Assembly: GCA_022841745.1 (NCBI GenBank)
Contig: JALHQW010000009.1
Span: 1 to 64,000, forward strand
Direction: 5' to 3'
Source of the DNA: Saprospiraceae bacterium
GTDB lineage: Bacteria; Bacteroidota; Bacteroidia; Chitinophagales; Saprospiraceae
Length of the DNA: 64,000 nucleotides
Below, piece by piece: positions 27,419 to 34,476 of the stretch. Both the position numbers and the translations under genes were made by a program. Each line of letters starts with the position of its first letter. Positions within the stretch are counted from its first letter, which is position 1. Under the pieces are notes generated by a model, which worked only from the letters and a program-made list of their open reading frames with translations, made no database searches and was not told the origin of the DNA.

Positions 27419-28771
27419 CTATAAGCCTTGCACAAACGCTGGAATATCCATCCCCCCGAAATTCCCCGAACTCATCAGCAGCAAATTGGCATTCTCAAGG
27501 TCTTGTCCTTTGATAAACGCTTCTAAATCAGCCCTTTCTGTAAAAACCTGCAAGCCCGCTTTTTCAAAGGCAGCCTGTATTTCCGCTGGCGCAACGGGTG
27601 GCATTTTTTTCATTTCCAGTGTATGTGGGCTGTAAAAAACGGCAGCAAAATCGGCGGGGTCGAGGCTGCCTTTATACAATGGCAGAAATTCCTTGTTCAA
27701 GCTACTGAACGTGTGCAGTTCGAGGCAGGCGATAAGGCGGCGCTCTGGGTGCAATTTTCGCACGGCTTCCACAGTGGCCTTGGCCTTGGAAGGGGCGTGT
27801 GCGAAGTCGAGCCATGCGGAAAAATTGTCATTGGAGACTAAGCTTTGCAAACGCTTGGCCGCACCTGTGAAAGTCTGGATAGCCTTCCAGAATGCCCGCT
27901 CCCTAATGCCAATGGTTTGGCAAACGAGCTTGGCAGCGGCAAGGTTGGCGAGGTTGTGGTCGCCAAAGATTTTGAGCTTTACGTGGTCGGTTTCCGAGGT
28001 CTTTACGATGATTTCACCATTGATGACCTTGTGCGGCACAGCGGCATAAGGCAGGGCGCAAATAGGTGATTTTGAACGGGTTATGATGTCTGTGAGATCC
28101 TTGTCAGGGCCATAGTAAAAAAGGTTGCCATCCGCTTCCATGTTTTGCGTGAGCAGCTCAAATTGGCGGCAATACTCCTCATAGGTTGGGAACACATTGA
28201 TATGGTCCCAAGCCACACCCGTGATGACGGTCACATGTGGCCGATAGTGCAGAAACTTGGGCCGACGGTCAATGGGAGAGGAGAGGTACTCGTCGCCCTC
28301 TATGACCATGATGGGGGCATCGCTGAGGCGAACCATCGTGTCGAAACCCTCCAATTGTGCGCCTACGAGGTAGTCGAAGTCAACCCCAACATTGCGGAGC
28401 ACGTGCATAATCATGCTGGTGGTGGTGGTTTTACCGTGGCTACCTGCTACTACAATGCGCTTTTTGTCTTGGGACTGCTTGTAGATGAATTCGGGAAAAG
28501 ACATAACCCGAATGCCCATTTCCTGTGCCCTAAGCAGTTCGGGATTATCGGCTCGGGCATGCATTCCGAGAATTGCCAAATCCAAATCGGGGGTTATTTT
28601 TTCAGGATACCAACCAAATTTTTCTGGAAGTAGGCCCGCCTTTTCCAACCTATCTTTTGCGGGATTGTAAATCTCGTCGTCGGAACCGGTGACAAAATGG
28701 CCGATTTTTTGCAAAGCAAGGGCTAAGTTGTGCATAACTGCCCCGCCCATCGCTATTAAATGGATACGCAT
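27419..28771 (-). CDS. mpl: UDP-N-acetylmuramate:L-alanyl-gamma-D-glutamyl-meso-diaminopimelate ligase type (Mpl) Mur ligase
   Basis: 450 aa with the Mur ligase three-domain plan: an N-terminal Rossmann-like domain (MRIHLIAMGGAVMHNLA), a P-loop central domain (GSHGKTTTT at residues 110-118, VIEGDEYLSSPIDRRPKF near 166, WDHINVFPTYEEY near 200) and a C-terminal domain (FAHAPSKAKATVEAVR near 330). Mpl reattaches the murein tripeptide to UDP-MurNAc, recycling peptidoglycan fragments in the cytoplasm. The sequence is closer to Mpl than to MurC because of the GMHARADNPEL and VAWDHINVFPT segments. The dap ligand specificity is inferred. Confidence 0.88.
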   Translation of the reverse strand: MRIHLIAMGGAVMHNLALALQKIGHFVTGSDDEIYNPAKDRLEKAGLLPEKFGWYPEKITPDLDLAILGMHARADNPELLRAQEMGIRVMSFPEFIYKQSQDKKRIVVAGSHGKTTTTSMIMHVLRNVGVDFDYLVGAQLEGFDTMVRLSDAPIMVIEGDEYLSSPIDRRPKFLHYRPHVTVITGVAWDHINVFPTYEEYCRQFELLTQNMEADGNLFYYGPDKDLTDIITRSKSPICALPYAAVPHKVINGEIIVKTSETDHVKLKIFGDHNLANLAAAKLVCQTIGIRERAFWKAIQTFTGAAKRLQSLVSNDNFSAWLDFAHAPSKAKATVEAVRKLHPERRLIACLELHTFSSLNKEFLPLYKGSLDPADFAAVFYSPHTLEMKKMPPVAPAEIQAAFEKAGLQVFTERADLEAFIKGQDLENANLLLMSSGNFGGMDIPAFVQGL

Positions 28772-28882
28772 GCTTTATCTGAGACTGGAAATTTCCCCAC
28801 CAAGCAACTGTTACTAAAGGCTGTTTTGACATTAAATCAATACCGCTGACAGTAATAGCGAACCTTTGACATGAAATTCCGT

Positions 28883-28890
28883 TATTTTTG
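28883..28890 (+). promoter_or_regulatory. -7 box upstream of the small lipoprotein
   Basis: TATTTTTG matches TAnnTTTG, but it lies 105 bp before the ATG and no -33 box at the right spacing is visible. Confidence 0.3.
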
Positions 28891-28994
28891 TGGCAAAATT
28901 AACCGGGCTGGCCGAAATAACCGCCCAATGTCCTTCGTTAGAAGGGAAAGTTTTCGGAAACCCAATTTTATAACATATCCAAAATCATTTTCCA

Positions 28995-29099
28995 ATGAAA
29001 AAAAGCACCCTTAAGCAGTTCCTTCTCTTGGTCTGTGTTGCCCTTGTCGCTTTTACAATTGCCTCATGCAATCGTGGCTACGGTTGCCCGACGTTCTAA
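28995..29099 (+). CDS. Very small lipoprotein, 34 aa
   Basis: ATG at 28995, stop TAA at 29097-29099. The product starts MKKSTLKQF, continues with a hydrophobic core (LLLVCVALVAFTIAS) and has a lipobox IASC with Cys25. After processing by signal peptidase II the mature peptide would be only ten residues: CNRGYGCPTF. Positively charged N-terminus, core and lipobox are all correctly spaced, which is unlikely by chance in 34 codons. A strong hairpin (29138-29180) follows. The function is unknown. I recall similar short lipoproteins ending in RGYGCP-like sequence in Bacteroidota, but this needs a search. Confidence 0.7.
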   Translation: MKKSTLKQFLLLVCVALVAFTIASCNRGYGCPTF

Positions 29100-29137
29100 A
29101 TTGACTATAACAGCTAAGCAAAAGGATATAAAGGAAC

Positions 29138-29183
29138 GGAAGTGTTTGCCAATCCCCAATTGGGTGGCAAACACTTCCTTATT
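29138..29183 (+). terminator. Hairpin between the small lipoprotein and ytxJ
   Basis: The perfect 14-bp stem ggaagtgtttgcca/tggcaaacacttcc is followed by ttattt. It is suited to terminate the lipoprotein mRNA. It ends only 14 bp before the ytxJ start, so it could also attenuate or insulate ytxJ. Confidence 0.75.
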
Positions 29184-29191
29184 TATGAACT

Positions 29192-29536
29192 ATGATTGAT
29201 TGGAAACCGCTTACCAATATGCAGGAACTGGACAAAATAGTTGACCGCTCCAAAGAAGTTGCCTGCCTTATCTTCAAGCACAGCACTCGTTGCAGCATCA
29301 GTTTCATGGCCAAGCACCGCTTAGAAGGGCAATGGAATTTCGATACTACACAGGTTGAACCTTACTACCTTGATTTGATTGCTTACCGCAATATTTCCAA
29401 TGAAATTGCTGACCGCTTCCAGGTATATCACGAATCCCCGCAAATTTTGCTGATAAAAAATGGCGAATGCTTCCACGATGCTTCGCATTTGGATATTTCG
29501 GTGGAGGAAATCAAGGGCGTGATTCGTGAATCGTGA
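29192..29536 (+). CDS. ytxJ: Bacillithiol-system redox protein YtxJ (BrxC-type)
   Basis: 114 aa. Thioredoxin-fold monothiol bacilliredoxin family (YtxJ/DUF2847). The active-site segment is FKHSTRCSIS with Cys34, and the C-terminal QILLIKNGECFHDASH is typical of the family. The protein removes bacillithiol from mixed disulfides or forms disulfides during oxidative stress, in the cytoplasm. The last codons (VIRES stop) lie inside the left inverted repeat that bounds the next element, so the present C-terminus is contributed by repeat DNA. Confidence 0.85.
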   Translation: MIDWKPLTNMQELDKIVDRSKEVACLIFKHSTRCSISFMAKHRLEGQWNFDTTQVEPYYLDLIAYRNISNEIADRFQVYHESPQILLIKNGECFHDASHLDISVEEIKGVIRES

Positions 29537-29542
29537 TTCGAG
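29519..29542 (+). repeat. Left terminal inverted repeat around the four-helix-bundle gene
   Basis: 24 bp made of gattcgtga/atcgtgattcg words, matching 29994-30017 in inverted orientation at 23 of 24 positions. It contains the stop codon of ytxJ. Confidence 0.8.
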
Positions 29543-29557
29543 GAGCGTCACATGGGG

Positions 29558-29896
29558 CTAAGGCGGTGCTGGGGCATCGTCGTTACCTCTTTTGGTTTTG
29601 TTTAGGTAACGGATATAGCCATTGATTAGCTGTAAACATTTGTCGTATTGTACTTTATGAGACTTTAGAATTTCAGCTGAAATATATTTTTCGTCAAAAA
29701 CTGTAATCAAATGCTCAAGGGTTTCCTCTAAGGATCCCCTTGAATATCGGCAGAATTTTATGCTGTCCTGATAATAATACCTGCCGTGGCCTTCCGCCAG
29801 ATTTGCCGTTATGGAACGTGAAGAATCCAAAATTTGAGATGTCAATAAAAACTTTTCAATCGGAGGAAAACATTTGGCCACCGTTTCAGCAACCAC
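29558..29896 (-). CDS. Four-helix bundle protein (S23/IVP family), apparently frameshifted near its start
   Basis: The 112-codon frame from a GTG matches the S23/TIGR02436 family, which includes 23S rRNA intervening-sequence proteins and the DGR accessory protein Avd: FLLTSQILDSSRSITANLAEG, then HGRYYYQDSIKFCRYSRGS and EETLEHLITVFDEKYIS. Family members normally start further upstream. The same frame upstream of the GTG still encodes the expected WSFTELDVYKECRKFRK, but it lacks ATG, GTG or TTG and meets a TGA. A second frame starting at TTG 29976 encodes KKNIEKL, as in homologues. The two frames join with a 1-nt shift near 29949-29953, so the gene is either broken or carries a base-call error. 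It lies within 24-bp inverted repeats. Confidence 0.75.
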   Translation of the reverse strand: MVAETVAKCFPPIEKFLLTSQILDSSRSITANLAEGHGRYYYQDSIKFCRYSRGSLEETLEHLITVFDEKYISAEILKSHKVQYDKCLQLINGYIRYLNKTKRGNDDAPAPP

Positions 29897-29993
29897 TTTC
29901 CTGAACTTCCGACATTCCTTGTAAACATCCAGTTCTGTGAAACTCCAATAATCAATTTCTCAATGTTTTTTTTCAAAATATTCCCACCTGACC

Positions 29994-30037
29994 CTCGAAT
30001 CACGAGTCACGAATCACGAGTCACGAATCACGAATCA
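29994..30037 (-). repeat. Right terminal inverted repeat and word array
   Basis: ctcgaatcacgagtcacgaa and further cacgaat words. The first 24 bp are the inverted partner of 29519-29542. The array ends in the TGA stop codon of the minus-strand gene at 30035. Confidence 0.8.
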
Positions 30038-31135
30038 CCATTTTATCTTCGACAAGTCCAAATTATCCCTTACCAATTCTATTGCCCGTGTAGCTTTCCC
30101 CAGCGTCTGCACATTTATTTTTACCTCTAAGTGGCTGATTTTCACCGCCGTACCATAGGTGTCGAGTGGGGTGGAAATGACTGGAATTTGATGGTCATTC
30201 ACGTACTGTTCATGGTGGAAGCCTTCGACGTGGTGAAGTTGTTTGCCATCGCCTGTTATCACGATGCCTGCGAGTGGCGATTTTTCCATGCCTTTTTGCT
30301 TGCTCAACCGTTGGATGCCGAGCAAGGATTCGTTTAGGCGGTTCTTGCTGACGACAAGCAGTACACCTTGGTCTTCCTCGAAATTATGGGTGCCCATGAG
30401 AGAGGCGGCTACTACGTTTTCCACCAAGACATTCATGCTTTGGGGATTGTAAAGCACCCTTCCGTGAACGGCTAAGTTGATGGTTGAAAGCAGGGGGTAC
30501 AAAAGCGTTTTTTCATAAGGCAAAACTCCCAAAAGTGGGATGTCCCACTCAGCCAATTTTTTGCCTACATAGTGCTGCACTTTTTCAATTTTGTCTGGCA
30601 GCACCTTGTTTATAATTACACCAGCTATGGGCACTTGCCTTTCCCTGAACAAAGAGAGGCAGAGGTTAAGGCGGTCAATTGTATAACCAACCCCCCCTTC
30701 AACCACCAAAATAGCCGGGGCGCCAATCATGGCTGCAACGTCTGCATTGCTCAGACCAACCACGCTGCCCACGCCTGGGTGCCCGGTACCCTCATAAACG
30801 ACCAATTCATATTGGCCCTCAAGAATGGCAGCGGCGGTTCTCACCTCGTCGTGGTAGGGGAATTTGCCGGGGTCATCAAGATAGGCTTGGGTTGCCCCTT
30901 TTCCTAGAATAACTGGGCTGTGGATCTTTGCCACCAAGTCAAAATGCATCATGGTGGAAAACAAAAGGGCGTCTTTGTCCACCTGAAGGTTTTCAATATC
31001 AATGGCCTCTTGACCCACTGGCTTGCAATAGCCGACTCGATGGCCGGCCTGCCGGAAAGCTTCGACAAGGCCAAGGGTGCAGGTCGTTTTGCCGACGTGT
31101 TGGTTGGTGGCGGCGACGTAAAGGCGTTTGTGCAT
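30035..31135 (-). CDS. BioD-like P-loop / DRTGG protein (phosphotransacetylase N-terminal type)
   Basis: 366 aa. An N-terminal BioD-like P-loop domain (AAA_26) has Walker A near residues 10-18 (TNQHVGKTT), the YCKPVGQE segment near 36, and VVYEGTGHPGVGSVVGLSNAD near 114. A DRTGG domain lies near residues 225-325, and its ends match the regulatory N-terminus of long phosphotransacetylases. The catalytic PTA domain is absent, so it is not an acetyl-transferase by itself. Stand-alone versions are common in Bacteroidota and Cyanobacteria, and their role is unresolved. The stop codon lies in the repeat array. Confidence 0.8.
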   Translation of the reverse strand: MHKRLYVAATNQHVGKTTCTLGLVEAFRQAGHRVGYCKPVGQEAIDIENLQVDKDALLFSTMMHFDLVAKIHSPVILGKGATQAYLDDPGKFPYHDEVRTAAAILEGQYELVVYEGTGHPGVGSVVGLSNADVAAMIGAPAILVVEGGVGYTIDRLNLCLSLFRERQVPIAGVIINKVLPDKIEKVQHYVGKKLAEWDIPLLGVLPYEKTLLYPLLSTINLAVHGRVLYNPQSMNVLVENVVAASLMGTHNFEEDQGVLLVVSKNRLNESLLGIQRLSKQKGMEKSPLAGIVITGDGKQLHHVEGFHHEQYVNDHQIPVISTPLDTYGTAVKISHLEVKINVQTLGKATRAIELVRDNLDLSKIKW

Positions 31136-31199
31136 GGATTTCGGATTGCGGATTTCGGATTGAGTTCACGGCATCTTGGGAAATGCGGTAACCTTCGCT

Positions 31200-31207
31200 C
31201 AAAAGTA
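31200..31207 (-). promoter_or_regulatory. -7 box for the BioD-like gene
   Basis: CAAAAGTA on the plus strand reads TACTTTTG on the minus strand, fitting TAnnTTTG, 65 bp before the start at 31135. No -33 partner was found. Confidence 0.35.
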
Positions 31208-31487
31208 GTTCTTATCAAAAAAATCTTGTCGGGAACTTTTGTCAGGCTCAATTGTTTTATCGGTGTATGAAAAGCTCAAAAACCAAGTTGACCGCCTTCA
31301 CAGCCTGCCTTTTTAAGACTTCATCGCATTAACAGTAATTGGGAATTTGTAAAAATTGGAAATTAAACCTTCACCTTTTTGAAAGTTTACGCCAAGAATT
31401 TTCCCAATATCCCAATTTCAATCAATTTCAACTTTTTGATTTCATCGTGGTAAAACGCATTTGGTAAAAAATGCCAACTTTGACCTT

Positions 31488-31545
31488 GGAGGGCGGAATT
31501 CAATCCGCCATGAATGCAAAATTTGCGAAATGAATTCCGACCTCC
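31488..31545. repeat. Palindrome with inner hairpin before rnr
   Basis: ggagggcggaattca (31488-31502) pairs with tgaattccgacctcc (31531-31545) with one mismatch. The left arm also folds with the adjacent sequence (ggcggaattcaatccgcc). It resembles a dispersed REP-like repeat. Confidence 0.65.
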
Positions 31546-31576
31546 TTTACCCGAACCCAACACCATTTTTTAAGAC

Positions 31577-33736
31577 ATGACAAAAAAGATTTTTAAGAAA
31601 AAAGAAAGCAAGGAGCGAAAACTCACCTCCGCTGACCTACAGCGGCAGATGCTCCAACTCTTCAAGGACAACCCGAAAAAGCAGTTCAACCCCAAACAAT
31701 TGGCCAATAAGCTCGGTGCAAATAATAGCAAGGATGCCCTCGTGCACGCCCTTGGCAAGCTGACCGAGGCTGGCTATATTGCCCCACTCGGCGATTTCAA
31801 ATATAAATTGAAGCAAGCCCCTGCCCAGTTTTTACGGAAAAAAACGCTGACGGGCTATGTGGACATGACCCGCAGTGGTTCGGCCTATATCGAATGCGAG
31901 GGCCACGAGGACGATGTCTATGTGGCCGCCAAAAACCTTGGGGCTGCCATGCACGGCGACCTTGTGGAACTGTCCGTCTGGACGCCCCGTGGCCGCAACA
32001 AGCCAGAAGGAGAAGTAACCAAAGTGCTCGAAAGGGCCACAGAGGTCTTCGTTGGAACACTTTGGCTGCGGGCAAAGCATGCCATTGTAGCCCCCACCAA
32101 TTTCCAAGTGCCAGTGGACATCCTCGTTGACCTTGACGATATCAAAGAAGCCAAGGATGGCGACCGGGTCATCGTGAAAGTAACGCAGTGGCACAAGCGC
32201 CCGAACCAATGGCCGAAGGGCGTTGTGACGACGGTGCTCGGTGCAGAGGGCAGCGACCTGGAAATGAAGGTCATCCTCATCAACAAAGGCTTCTCGCTCG
32301 ATTTCGAAGCGGAGGTGATTGCCGAATCAGAGGCGATTCCTGCGGCCATCACCGAGGCAGAAATCCAGCAGCGACGGGACTTCCGAGAGGTACTGACCTT
32401 CACTATTGACCCCGAAGATGCCAAGGACTTCGACGATGCACTCAGCTATCGGGTACTTGAAAATGGCCATATAGAAGTCGGGGTACATATCGCCGACGTG
32501 AGCCATTACGTAAAGCCAAAAACAGCGCTTGACAAGGAAGCATTCAAACGCTCCACTTCGGTTTACTTGGTGGACAGGGTGTTGCCGATGTTGCCCGAAA
32601 GGCTCTCCAACGACCTTTGCTCCCTGCGGCCACACGAGGACAAACTGACTTTCTCCGCCGTTTTTGAGTTTGACCAAAAAGACAAGGTTGTAAATCGCTG
32701 GTTTGGAAGGACCATCATCCATTCCGACCGTCGTTTCAGTTACGAACAGGCACAGCAGGGCCTCGAAACGGGCGAAGGCGACCATGCCGCCGAACTCCGC
32801 ATCTTGAACCGCATGGCCCATGTGCTGCGCAAAGACCGCTTCAAAAACGGGGCGATTGACTTTGACTCAGAAGAGGTTCGTTTCAAGTTGGACAAGAACG
32901 GCGTGCCCATCGAAGTTTATGTGAAGGAGCGCAAGGATGCCCACATGCTCATCGAGGATTTCATGCTATTGGCCAACAAGGAGGTTGCCATTTTCATCAA
33001 TAAAAAGGCGGAGGCGCAGCAGGAAATCCCGTTCGTTTACCGCATCCACGACTATCCGAATGACGATAAAGTGAAGGAACTCGCCCTGTTTGCCAAAGAG
33101 CTTGGCGTCAAGATGAACGTTAACACACCACAGGAAATCGCAGCTTCGTTCAACCGATTGGCAAAAGAGGCGGAAAAGAACGAGGCCGTGAAACTGCTCA
33201 TGCCCATTGCCATACGCACGATGGCCAAGGCGGAATATTCCACCGAGAACATCGGGCACTACGGTTTGGCCTTTAATTTTTACTCGCATTTCACCTCGCC
33301 CATCCGACGCTACTCTGATGTGCTGGCGCATCGCATCCTTTTCGAGAACTTGGGGGAAAAGACATTTCGCTACGAGAAAGACAAACTGCAAGAGCAATGC
33401 CGCCACATATCGGCAATGGAACGCAAGGCGATGGAAGCCGAGCGGGAAAGCATCAAATACAAGCAGGTTGAGTTCATGCAGAAGCACGTCGGCGAGGTAT
33501 TCGACGGCTATGTTTCGGGCATCATCGACCGGGGCATTTTCATCGAACTGGCCGAGAACAAATGCGAGGGCATGGTCGGGTTTGACACCATGGACGAGCC
33601 TTTTGATGTGGGGGAAGGTCGCCTTCGGGCGAAGGGCCTGCGCTCAGGCCGGGTCATCAAGATGGGGGATGCTGTGAAGGTGAGGATTATAGAGACGAAT
33701 TTGGCTAAAAGGCAGATTGAGATGGAAATGGTGTGA
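31577..33736 (+). CDS. rnr: Ribonuclease R
   Basis: 719 aa, in the normal size range. A 3'-5' processive exoribonuclease that degrades structured RNA and, together with tmRNA, non-stop mRNAs. Domains: a basic N-terminus with a winged-helix segment (residues ~18-80); cold-shock domains (GYVDMTRSGSAYIECEGHEDDVYVAA, then a second); the RNB catalytic domain with the metal-binding cluster IDPEDAKDFDDA near residues 276-288 and FTSPIRRYSD near 573; and a C-terminal S1 domain (HVGEVFDGYVSGIIDRGIFI). The catalytic Asp residues are all present. The stop codon directly abuts that of the convergent gene. Confidence 0.96.
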   Translation: MTKKIFKKKESKERKLTSADLQRQMLQLFKDNPKKQFNPKQLANKLGANNSKDALVHALGKLTEAGYIAPLGDFKYKLKQAPAQFLRKKTLTGYVDMTRSGSAYIECEGHEDDVYVAAKNLGAAMHGDLVELSVWTPRGRNKPEGEVTKVLERATEVFVGTLWLRAKHAIVAPTNFQVPVDILVDLDDIKEAKDGDRVIVKVTQWHKRPNQWPKGVVTTVLGAEGSDLEMKVILINKGFSLDFEAEVIAESEAIPAAITEAEIQQRRDFREVLTFTIDPEDAKDFDDALSYRVLENGHIEVGVHIADVSHYVKPKTALDKEAFKRSTSVYLVDRVLPMLPERLSNDLCSLRPHEDKLTFSAVFEFDQKDKVVNRWFGRTIIHSDRRFSYEQAQQGLETGEGDHAAELRILNRMAHVLRKDRFKNGAIDFDSEEVRFKLDKNGVPIEVYVKERKDAHMLIEDFMLLANKEVAIFINKKAEAQQEIPFVYRIHDYPNDDKVKELALFAKELGVKMNVNTPQEIAASFNRLAKEAEKNEAVKLLMPIAIRTMAKAEYSTENIGHYGLAFNFYSHFTSPIRRYSDVLAHRILFENLGEKTFRYEKDKLQEQCRHISAMERKAMEAERESIKYKQVEFMQKHVGEVFDGYVSGIIDRGIFIELAENKCEGMVGFDTMDEPFDVGEGRLRAKGLRSGRVIKMGDAVKVRIIETNLAKRQIEMEMV

Positions 33737-34312
33737 TTACCACAGTGAAAACAGCACTACCCCCACCACAATAATAATCACTATCACCAGCAAATACTGG
33801 AACATACCCCATTGGCTGCGGTACTCATTGTACATTAGTTCCACGCTGTCACGCCATTTGAGGCCACGCACGGCACCTTCGTAGCCCATGAAAAAATAGC
33901 GCTTGCCCTTGTGCTGGTTGCCATGTTTCCGAAGGATGAAAAAATACTGGTTCAGGAAGGCCAGCTCAAACAGCTCGCTTCGGCCTGGGGCCTTGTCGCC
34001 GCCCGTTTCGATGATCATTTTGTTGGTTCCGTCCAGTAGGCGCCAGCGGCCCTTGGTCACGTTGCCATCCACCGACTGGAGGTACTCGCCACCATCATTG
34101 AAAAAATGCAGCACCGACTCTTGGAACCCGGGGTCGTCACGGATTTCCAACCAGGGCTTGCCTCCAGGGGCAACGTAAAACTTCTGCTCCCGCAGGTCTT
34201 CACCAAGGTGGGCAATTTGCGGCAGCACCAAATCAATATAATCGTCCAGGCTCTCTTTTTCAGGGAGGTTCACCTCGAAGGTTTCTTCTATTTTATCGAA
34301 AGGACTGTCCAT
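33737..34312 (-). CDS. Unknown tail-anchored protein
   Basis: 191 aa from the ATG at 34312, where the protein begins MDSPFDKIEETFEVN. An upstream ATG at 34360 would add 16 residues encoded by short gacggttaac-type word repeats, so I prefer the inner start. The soluble part is mixed alpha/beta with FYVAPGGKPWLEIRDD and GRWRLLDGTNKMIIETGGD. The C-terminus is a single transmembrane helix (FQYLLVIVIIIVVGVVLFSLW), so it is probably a C-tail-anchored inner-membrane protein. I do not recognise the family. Its stop codon (TTA on the plus strand, 33737-33739) is immediately next to the rnr stop with zero spacer. Confidence 0.7.
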   Translation of the reverse strand: MDSPFDKIEETFEVNLPEKESLDDYIDLVLPQIAHLGEDLREQKFYVAPGGKPWLEIRDDPGFQESVLHFFNDGGEYLQSVDGNVTKGRWRLLDGTNKMIIETGGDKAPGRSELFELAFLNQYFFILRKHGNQHKGKRYFFMGYEGAVRGLKWRDSVELMYNEYRSQWGMFQYLLVIVIIIVVGVVLFSLW

Positions 34313-34450
34313 AAAGACGGTAAACGATTGACGGTTGACGGTTAACGGCGTAAAGTCCAAGGACTTTCCAACTTAATCTCAACGGTCAAAGGTAGGGGTT
34401 TCCCATTTTTTGCTCCGCAATAAATTTACACAAGCCCAAGGCCAATCCAC

Positions 34451-34458
34451 TATTTTTG
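34451..34458 (+). promoter_or_regulatory. -7 box for the TPR gene
   Basis: TATTTTTG matches TAnnTTTG and lies 18 bp before the ATG at 34477. It overlaps the first codon of the longer ORF (34456), so the shorter start is preferred. Confidence 0.45.
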
Positions 34459-34476
34459 CGCCAAGTAATCAACCTG

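Larger units (their letters stand above)
31136..31576. other. Gap between divergent genes
   Basis: A 441-bp gap with no gene. It contains a candidate -7 box for the minus gene (31200), the AT-rich words aattgggaat / ttcccaat in inverted arrangement (31340-31430), and a palindrome at 31488-31545 in the presumed leader of rnr. Confidence 0.55.

Noticed and set aside
29558-29976. Diversity-generating retroelement suggested by the Avd-related four-helix-bundle protein
   Set aside because: No reverse transcriptase and no template/variable repeat pair is visible near it, so it is kept as an S23-type orphan.
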